Shown: one piece after another, positions 9,502 through 15,534 of the stretch
Layout of the letters: each line of letters begins with the position of its first letter
Numbering within the stretch: the stretch's first letter is position 1
Origin: Ephemerocybe angulata
Lineage: Eukaryota; Basidiomycota; Agaricomycetes; Agaricales; Psathyrellaceae
DNA length: 15,534 nt
Assembly: GCA_013368325.1 (NCBI GenBank)
Contig: JAACJK010000142.1
Location: forward strand, 1-15,534
Direction: 5' to 3'
Position numbers and translations under genes: made by a program
Notes under the pieces: model-generated
The model's database searches: none
Told to the model about the DNA's origin: nothing
What the model saw: the letters and a program-made list of their open reading frames with translations, nothing else

Positions 9502-9947
9502 ATGTCCACGGTCAGTTTCAATGCAATGGGATGATCCGCTAAGTTCTGATCTTCAATCAGTAGTCACTACCTCGTCCCGATCCGGTACAAATGATCATCT
9601 TGGTCGAGAACGCCAATGATTTTGGCGAAGCCGTGAAGGCTGATCGAGGAGCCGCGTGGCTTGACGACTTCTTTGATTATTGGACGCAGCGTTGGCCAGG
9701 CCGCCGTAAAGGGCGGGATATGACTAAGTACTTAAGAGAGGAGAGAGAGGTAGGTAACATAACCTGCTAGTAGTGCTATGGGCTGATACCTAGTCTAGCT
9801 GGTCCGGCAAATTCTGACGGAAATACCGACGAGCACCGGGAACATAATGAGCGAAAACGGCTGCTACGCTGGGGGTTAGAGGTTGATGTTGTGTTCCGCC
9901 ACTGGCTCAGCATCAACGAGCCACGCCGTGCACGCCTTTCACCCTGA
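9502..9947 (+). CDS. Small hypothetical protein (about 115 aa), three exons
   Basis: Proposed exons are 9502-9510, 9564-9753 and 9799-9947, totalling 348 nt. The second intron (45 bp, GTAACA..GTCTAG) joins two halves that are separately too short to stand out. The middle part reads ILVENANDFGEAVKAD, WLDDFFDYWTQRWPGRRKGR; the end is acidic-to-basic (EHREHNERKRLLRWGLEVD, VVFRHWLSINEPRRARLSP). The W..FF.YW..RWP spacing is faintly like the N-terminal part of the large minus gene, but this is not enough to assign a family. The nine-base first exon is the weakest part (its acceptor needs CAGTAG rather than CAG); translation could instead start at the ATG at 9591. It ends 38 bases before the end of the convergent minus gene. 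Confidence 0.5.
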
Positions 9948-9985
9948 GGGCACCTTTGCATAGTCATAAGTAGTAATGTACAGTG

Positions 9986-10735
9986 TCAGCGATAGAAATT
10001 GCCTAAGTCCCACAAGCGATCAGTGCGTACTCGAAGTAGGTTACTACGACTAGAGTCCAGCGCTACCAAATCCTCGGCTTCGTACTTGAGCAACCGTGAT
10101 ATCCACAAAGTGTTGGTGAACACAATGCACTGGGTGGGGGTATACTGCATGACAGGAGTGCGCCCCAAGACAGAGATAAAGTCTCTGCGCTTTGCTGTGA
10201 GGAAGCGATATGTACCCCAGAGGTCCTCCTTGACTTCGACATCCTTCATCTCGTGCATTTGCTTCATCCTATCCTCTAGTTGCCCTCGGTAGCGATGAAT
10301 CAGGTATCCGTGTAGCGCCGCAGATATGGGCCCATATATATCTTCAAAGCTTTCAAGGGATGTGAGGGATGTGGGGTATGGAGGTAATCCTGCGAGGGCT
10401 GCAAAGCAGCTTGGGCTGAGCTCAACGGCATCGAGGACGAGCATATCTTCACCGTGAATGAAACGCTCGAGTAGTGGCTTCGATCTTGAGCATGGTATCT
10501 CCATTCGAGCATGTCGCAAGACGGCGTCGGGGAGGATAGGTGGCGGCTTGGTTCGTATGTATTGTCGGTGGTTTTCGGCTTTTCTCTTCGCCACAACCCT
10601 GGGCATATGTCAGCGTGGTCATAATGGCCATATCCTGCGCAGTGCTTACTCTGGTCTAAGCGCCAAGGCTGCACGTCGGCTCCTTCGGGCTTTCTTTTTC
10701 TCCTCCAAAGTAAAATATTTTGCATTTCTTCCCAT
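9986..10735 (-). CDS. Hypothetical 232-aa protein of the MGRxAKY type, two exons, intact
   Basis: Exon 1 is 10735-10650 and exon 2 is 10598-9986, separated by a 51-bp intron (GTAAGC..CCCAG); together 699 nt with no frame break. The protein starts MGRNAKYFTLEEKKKARRSR and continues RKAENHRQYIRTKPPPILPD. I associate this MGRxxKYxTxEE..A..+ opening, followed by a basic Arg/Tyr segment and a Pro stretch, with hypothetical proteins repeated many times in agaricomycete genomes, often near transposons. The basic N-terminus suggests nucleic-acid contact, which is inference. The middle (SLESFEDIYGPISAALHGYLIHRYRG) and the C-terminus have no motif I can name. It is divergent from the KDZ gene and convergent with the small gene at 9502. 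Confidence 0.75.
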
Positions 10736-10906
10736 CGAGGAAGGGTTTGAAGTCCCGGGTGATTGTAGTGTAACGTTTTGGTAAGTGTAGGAGTGGGCGA
10801 TGGTCAAAGCTATCCTAGGCCGACCTGGCCGGACATTGATTTCTGAAAGTCTGCGCCGAGCGCACCAATGCAACGTCACCGGTCATTGCCCCTCTTTCAC
10901 CAAACC
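10736..10906. promoter_or_regulatory. Divergent promoter between the 232-aa gene and the KDZ gene
   Basis: Only 171 bases separate the two start codons, so the promoters must overlap. Pyrimidine-rich CCCCTCTTTCACCAAACC directly precedes the KDZ ATG. No canonical TATA box is visible on either strand. Confidence 0.4.
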
Positions 10907-13900
10907 ATGCCTAAGGACTCAAGAAAAATGGGTAAGAATACCAAGATAAAGATGTCAGCATATACGCCCACAACACTTGACGCTCCCCCACCCATTATCG
11001 ACTCTCAATTGACAACGTCTCGCACCCTGCAGACTAGGAAACTCAAGAGTCGGGATCTCGGAGGGTTCAAATTAGAAACGCAGCAGGCTTCCGTTTCAGG
11101 GGATGTGTGCACCTGATGCCACAGTCAATGACACACGAACCACGGAGGAGATACTTGCAACGTGGATCGATGCGGGCGAGCAGAATGGTTGGGACCCAGC
11201 GTATATTGATAGTTTCCTCGAGAAAGACATGAGGCCTCCTGGGGAGGACCCCGAAGGCTTACGCACTCAGATGAGCCCACAAAAAGACCTACGGGCCAAG
11301 GAGTGTGTGGCTTTCTTATTTCTCAGTGACTATACTGACCCCAAGGCAGGATCGAGCCAAACATGAATGGACTAAGCACATTGACATGTACCTGGTCCGC
11401 CTTCTCTGTTTGGAAGGCCGAGGAAACAGTCCACCGGATACCTGCCTCCAGTGTAAGACTGATCTCAAAGCAGAATATCGCTGTCTGAGCTGCGATAATA
11501 CAAGCCTCATGTGTGGGCTTGCACCAAGGCGACCCACTCACATCAACCGCTCCATCGAATTCAGGTGAGCTATTTTTGAATCAACGGATGACACATTCTA
11601 CTCATATAAGCCCCGCTTGTTCCATTCAGAAGTGGAACGGTCACTATTTTGCCAAAACTTCACTCAAGACCTTGGGGCTCCGCCTTCAGCTTGGGCACGT
11701 CTCAGGTGAGATATGCCCGATGCCAGACACAGCCTGGGGAGACGACTTTACTATAATCGACACCGACGGTGTTCACTCGGTTGGCATTGATTTCTGCACC
11801 TGTGGTGCGTCCACGAAAGGTCAAGTAGATCAGCTTCTGGAACGAAGGCTGTATCCTGCGACAACAATCAATCCGAAGTCAGCGGCGACCTTTCGTGTTC
11901 TAGAAGTCTTTGAACTTCTGCAGTATGAATCTAAGGTCTCACCCTATGAGCTCTACAACACCATCTCGCGCCTCACAGATAACACAGGTCTTGTTGCAGT
12001 GAAGGTATGTTGATTCTACGTTACATCCTCCGTGATTTTACTGACTTTAACTGAATGACCTTAGGATAGATATCCTAGCTTCCTCAGAATGGTGCATGAG
12101 TGGAGGCACCTGAAGCTCTGAAGCGATCGAGGCGCGGCCATGATCCAATTCGATCAGCGGCGGAGACTGAGGAAGGAGAATGCGCTCTGCTCTGTCCGCC
12201 ATGCCCGCATCCGAATATCAATATGCCCGAGGGCTGGGAGGATGAGCCCGAGGAGACTAGGTAAGGTCGATTATCTAGTATCTGCCATCCAGTCTAACCC
12301 TCAAATAGATATATTCACGCACTCAATCTGGCGCTTGACGCCTGCTTCCGCTTGAAGCGAAAAGATGTCTCAAGCGAGAATGCCGATCCTGGGCTGAGTA
12401 ATGGGTTCTCCTACTTCGTCAAGCAGTCGAAGTTTTCCAATTACCTGGAAGAACACAAGGATGAGGTGGAGCCCAAGAGCACTTGTTCCCGTCACGACGC
12501 GGTGAACCTGGCTGACGTGAGTCCTGGACAAGGCTATGCGGCATCTGGTGTTGCCACGGTAGAGTGCGCCCGACATAATATGAAACGCCCAGCAGCAGTG
12601 TGCGATCTGCAGAAGGGAGAGCGGTGAGTTCCTTCCAATGCATATGTGTAGTCCTGGAACATATACTAATTATATTAAGGTATTGCAATATGGACTTTAT
12701 CCTACACTGGGGATTGTTGTCATGGCGCTCGGTATTCTGCGTACCTCTTTATCTCCTATGACATCGCATGTCAATGGTCAAAGTACCTGATGGGCCGCCT
12801 GGCGAAGATTGACCCGCAGGCGCCTATCCTTCGGCCTGAGTCTAAAACACGCTTCATGGTCCCGAAGTTCCACCTCCCGGCCCACATTACATCATGCCAC
12901 ACCAAGTACGCATTCATGTACACCCCAGGTGCTGGGCTGGGTGACGGGGAAGCGCCAGAGCGAGGATGGGGCGAAGCTAACCCCTTAGCGCCGAGTACTC
13001 GAGAAATGGGCCCGGGAACGCGGCGGGATACTCTCGACTACAACTTCGGCGATTACAATTGGCGGAAAATAATGGATTTAGGTATATTATCTTCTCATTC
13101 TCGCATCCGCGATCGGAACTAAGGACTTGTCGATAGGTTCTTCCCTAGGAAAGAAGATGGACACGGCTCTTTCGAAGCTGGCGGAGAACACTATAGCTCA
13201 CCAAGAACTTGAAGAGACCCTTGATTCAAGTATGGTGGAGGAATGGAAAGCGGCAATGGTTGCCTGGGAGCATGATCCAGTTGGAAACCCAAATCCATTC
13301 GAGACGTCTGTGGCTTCCCCAACTCAAGTCGCCGTTCGACGGGTACTTGCTGAGGAAGAAGCCGCAGAAATCGCAGAAGGGAAGGATACATCGCTAAGCC
13401 CGGATACGCCACCCAGTGTCCTAATCTCCCGAGGTATTGACTTGGAGTCTGACCAGTACGTATTCTTCCGACTTCTATTCCCTACTCGGTCTCAATGACG
13501 GCTCACCTTAGACGGTTTCTGAAACATGAGATGAAGCAGACTTGGACACACTCCAGGGACCGAGAGCTTACGCGGATTCAACTTCGCTCAAACGCACTTG
13601 TACGGCGCATTGACGCTTGGTATCAAGTCCTGCAGCTCTACATCCCATCCACGATTCTCCTACGACAGAAGGCAACCGGACCCAAGACAGTTCCGCCATA
13701 TGACCTCCCAATATGGCTTCCATCACAGATCGGTAAGAAGACACCCGTCGATTCCAAATTGGTGGACATCGAGTACCAGCTTCGCGAGGCGCAAGCGCAA
13801 GAAGCGCTGAGTACATTGAGGAGAAGCCTGCAGCGGCGGGTAACCGTGTACGATCTCAAGAACCGATGGCTCCGAGGGCAATCACCGAACACCAAAGCAC

Positions 13901-14641
13901 TGAATCTACTCGGTAACATCGAATCTCAAATCGGGTGGGCTCGTGATGAGTACCGCCAGGCTCGGTCTGCTCTCTTGGTGCTCGGAGACATGCTAGGTAA
14001 GGTCGGACTTGCGAATACATACCGCCCCCTCGAAGACAACGACATTAGGGCAATGGCTAGCCCTATCCTGGACAGAGAGGAAGAAACTATGACGTTGAAA
14101 CAGAAGGAGAAGGCGAAGCGAAAGACAGGTGAAACCAAGCGCACGATTTCGTGGATATGGAGACATGGAACTGCGGCGGACGAGAATCATACGGAGTTTG
14201 AGACTGAAAGTAAGTTGGATAAGTCGCGTAATTTTACATTCACTTATTCTTTGCAGCCATTAAGGTCGAATGGGCAAAGTCAAGGGCAAGGGCTTCACGA
14301 TATCAGGAAGAGGTGTTGATTGTGAAGGAGGAGATGCGACGCACATTGAGGTTCTTTGAATGGAAAGAAGCCGAGTGGTACAAATGTGGGGGGCGAGGGA
14401 GGCACACGGTGATATTTCTGACGAATATAGCGAGGGTCTCCAGGCATACGCCAAGAGACAGGGAGCTATATGTCTTGGCCTCAAGAGAAAGTTTGAACAC
14501 ATGTGGAAGGGTGTGGACGAGCAGATTGCTATCGCGGTGGCTGAGATTCGTGACCCAGAATTATTCTACAAGAGGCGAAAGGAGGAGGCACAAGCCGTCG
14601 CAGACCCTTCAGTTGATGTCGAAATGGAGGACGTAGAATGA
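10907..14641 (+). CDS. KDZ (Kyakuja-Dileera-Zisupton) transposase with CxC2 cysteine cluster, nine exons, frame-disrupted
   Basis: Proposed exons: 10907-11306, 11350-11564, 11630-12004, 12065-12260, 12309-12623, 12680-13081, 13137-13455, 13512-14209 and 14257-14641 (about 1,100 codons). The CxC2-type region reads LLCLEGRG, CLQC, YRCLSC, HQPLHRIQKWNG, LGLRLQLGH, IDFCTCG and SRLTDNTG. DRYPSFLRMVHEWRHLKL and RLKRKDVSSENADPGL follow. The KDZ core holds CARHNMKRP, YCNMD (Asp codon 12693), SYDIACQW (Asp 12760), VPKFHLPAHI, DGEAPERGW (Glu 12949/12958) and RRDTLDYNFGDYNW. These acidic residues are the expected RNase H-fold catalytic set, so the active site looks preserved. The C-terminus is helical and charged (IKVEWAKSRARASRY, EEVLIVKEEMRRTLRFFEW). 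The frame changes near 11100, 11515, 12117, 12718 and in the G6 run at 14388-14393 are not explained by introns; the 43-bp intron at 11307 is tentative. It is either a recently dead copy or a live one with assembly indels. Confidence 0.85.
11400..11990 (+). other. CxC2-like zinc-binding cysteine cluster region
   Basis: Within the KDZ gene, paired cysteines (CLQC, YRCLSC, LMC, and ACTKATHSH in the shifted frame) precede PLHRIQKWNG and a FTIID-GVHSVGIDFCTCG block. This order is typical of the cysteine cluster found upstream of KDZ transposase domains in fungi, probably a zinc-binding DNA-recognition module. The frame break at 11515 falls inside the cluster. Confidence 0.75.
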
Positions 14642-14767
14642 GACCTATGTAAAATGTTGTATTACTTATATCATCAAATTGGGTGTGCTATTTGAGTTTG
14701 GAAAGTCTCTGCACAGAAAGCAGTGGGAATCGATGGATGAGCTGGCCGGGAAGTTGTCCCCGTGGCC
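14642..14767. other. 3' flank of the KDZ gene
   Basis: No gene is seen. Short AT-rich sequence (ATGTTGTATTACTTATATCATC) just after the stop codon may hold the polyadenylation site; the GT-rich repeats start beyond it. Confidence 0.4.
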
Positions 14768-15021
14768 GTGGTGTGCGGGTTGCGCATTGATTGATGCTCA
14801 ATTTTGTGGTGCGAGGGCTTGTTCGACGGTTGTCAGTGAGAGGATCTCAGAATTGAAAACGCCGTGGTGTGCGAATTTTTGTGCGTTGTGTATCAGACAA
14901 TTTCCAATTGCGTGGTGCGCGGGTTTGGTCAATGGTTGTCTGGTATCCTGACTCATATAAGCGCCGTGGTGCGAGTCTAGTTGTGCATGAGACACCCGGG
15001 ATTCCCCCCTGTGGTGTATAG
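14768..15021. repeat. Degenerate GTGGTG subterminal repeats, period about 48 bp
   Basis: GTGGTG occurs at 14768, 14806, 14864, 14912, 14966 and 15011 (spacings 38, 58, 48, 54, 45), usually as GCCGTGGTG[TC]GCG or CTGTGGTGTATAG. Segments such as ACGGTTGTCAG and AATGGTTGTCTGG recur between them. The motif is the reverse complement of the CACCAC core of the array at 715-1055: GTGGTGTATAG (15011-15021) inverts CTATACACCAC at 1032. Open frames here are products of the repeat. Confidence 0.65.
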
Positions 15022-15118
15022 CCTTGTGCAATGGCAATTGAGAGGCCTTGTACAAGTCTCAGATTGTGCATAATTAGTCTCATAGGTTTGGGCCTTACAG
15101 ATAGGTTGGCATGGAGAT

Positions 15119-15150
15119 CACCGAGCCAGGTGATATGCCCACCGAGCCAG
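15119..15150. repeat. CACCGAGCCAG direct repeat, 21-bp spacing
   Basis: CACCGAGCCAG occurs exactly twice, at 15119 and 15140, separated by GTGATATGCC. It is part of the non-coding right flank. Confidence 0.7.
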
Positions 15151-15251
15151 CTGGTACGTTGAAGGCGGCGCCTCTGAATGTACAGAAGATAGGGACAACA
15201 CAGGAGATGTCTACATGTCTGGTAAATCACGTACCATAATCGGAGCTTAAG

Positions 15252-15277
15252 TTAAGCGCTGGCAGATTAAGCGCTGG
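15252..15277. repeat. TTAAGCGCTGG direct repeat
   Basis: TTAAGCGCTGG occurs at 15252 and 15267. A third, shorter copy (TAAGCGCTG) lies at 15421. AGCGCT is itself a palindrome, so these could be protein-binding sites. Confidence 0.65.
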
Positions 15278-15446
15278 GTTAATTGAGGGGCTACATGCGG
15301 GCAACCTTTCCATGATGGCCGATGTCGTGCACTACGATACTGTTACGGGTCTGCTTTTCGGTCGTATTTGTGCCTCGCACCACGGTGGGAGGGTCATGGT
15401 TGGCGATACACTACTGTTGATAAGCGCTGACAGCGCGGATTAGGGA

Positions 15447-15465
15447 ATCACCGAATTTCGGTGAT
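15447..15465. repeat. Perfect 9-bp inverted repeat with 1-nt spacer
   Basis: ATCACCGAA, one T, then TTCGGTGAT. The near-perfect palindrome lies among the right-hand subterminal repeats. It is a candidate binding site, but no protein can be named. Confidence 0.7.
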
Positions 15466-15513
15466 CAACATTTGAGTCCCTTGGTGCACGGCAACAGTAG
15501 TAGGAGATCGAGG

Positions 15514-15525
15514 GTGCGTGGTGCA
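15514..15525. repeat. GTGCGTGGTGCA, inverted match to the left array
   Basis: These 12 bases are the exact reverse complement of TGCACCACGCAC, present once in each 106-bp unit at the left of the window. It lies 9 bases from the window edge, so the right-hand repeat zone probably continues outside. Confidence 0.6.
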
Positions 15526-15534
15526 GTGAGTATT

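Noticed and set aside
14679..15230. Open frames on both strands in the right flank
   Set aside because: They run through the GTGGTG repeats and show no conserved protein or splice context.

Overview
The window looks like nuclear DNA of a basidiomycete fungus, most likely an agaricomycete. The genes carry many very short introns (about 39-65 bp, one of about 105 bp) with GT..AG borders and CTAAC/CTGAT-like branch sites. The recognisable protein types are those I associate with agaricomycete genomes: a KDZ transposase with a CxC2 cysteine cluster, a Ser/Pro-rich protein ending in an RNase H1 N-terminal-like domain, and two lineage-restricted hypothetical families. No bacterial or organellar signal is visible.

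Layout. Positions 1-2036 hold no convincing gene. They contain a degenerate tRNA-like pol III box pair (139-209), short tandem duplications, a 106-bp tandem array rich in CACCAC (715 to about 1055) and a 43-bp purine-rich duplication. From 5517 down to 2037 (minus) runs a nine-exon hypothetical gene of about 1,030 codons, with conserved N- and C-terminal regions joined by a Ser/Pro/Thr repeat linker. It is divergent, across 342 bp, from a six-exon gene (5860-7115, plus) with an acidic and Ala/Pro-rich middle and a C-terminal RNase H1-N domain. After about 1.1 kb with no supported gene come two small plus-strand genes (8244-8830, 164 aa; 9502-9947, about 115 aa). A clean two-exon minus gene (10735-9986, 232 aa) follows. 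A nine-exon KDZ transposase gene (10907-14641, plus) starts 171 bp from that gene in the opposite direction. The right end (14642-15534) is non-coding and rich in GTGGTG motifs about 38-58 bp apart, the inverted counterpart of the CACCAC array at the left.

Interpretation. The KDZ gene keeps the residues expected for catalysis (NMD, YDIACQW, DGEAPERGW), but its frame is interrupted about five times. The large minus gene is interrupted six times and the RNase H1-N gene once. Ten of these twelve interruptions need exactly one missing base. In four places an intact paralogous repeat or a homopolymer points to the missing base. This one-sided pattern suggests consensus deletions in the assembly at least as much as biological decay. 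The inverted CACCAC/GTGGTG arrays at the two ends raise the possibility that the whole window is one large KDZ-type transposon carrying cargo genes. That is an inference, because neither terminus nor a target-site duplication can be fixed from this window.
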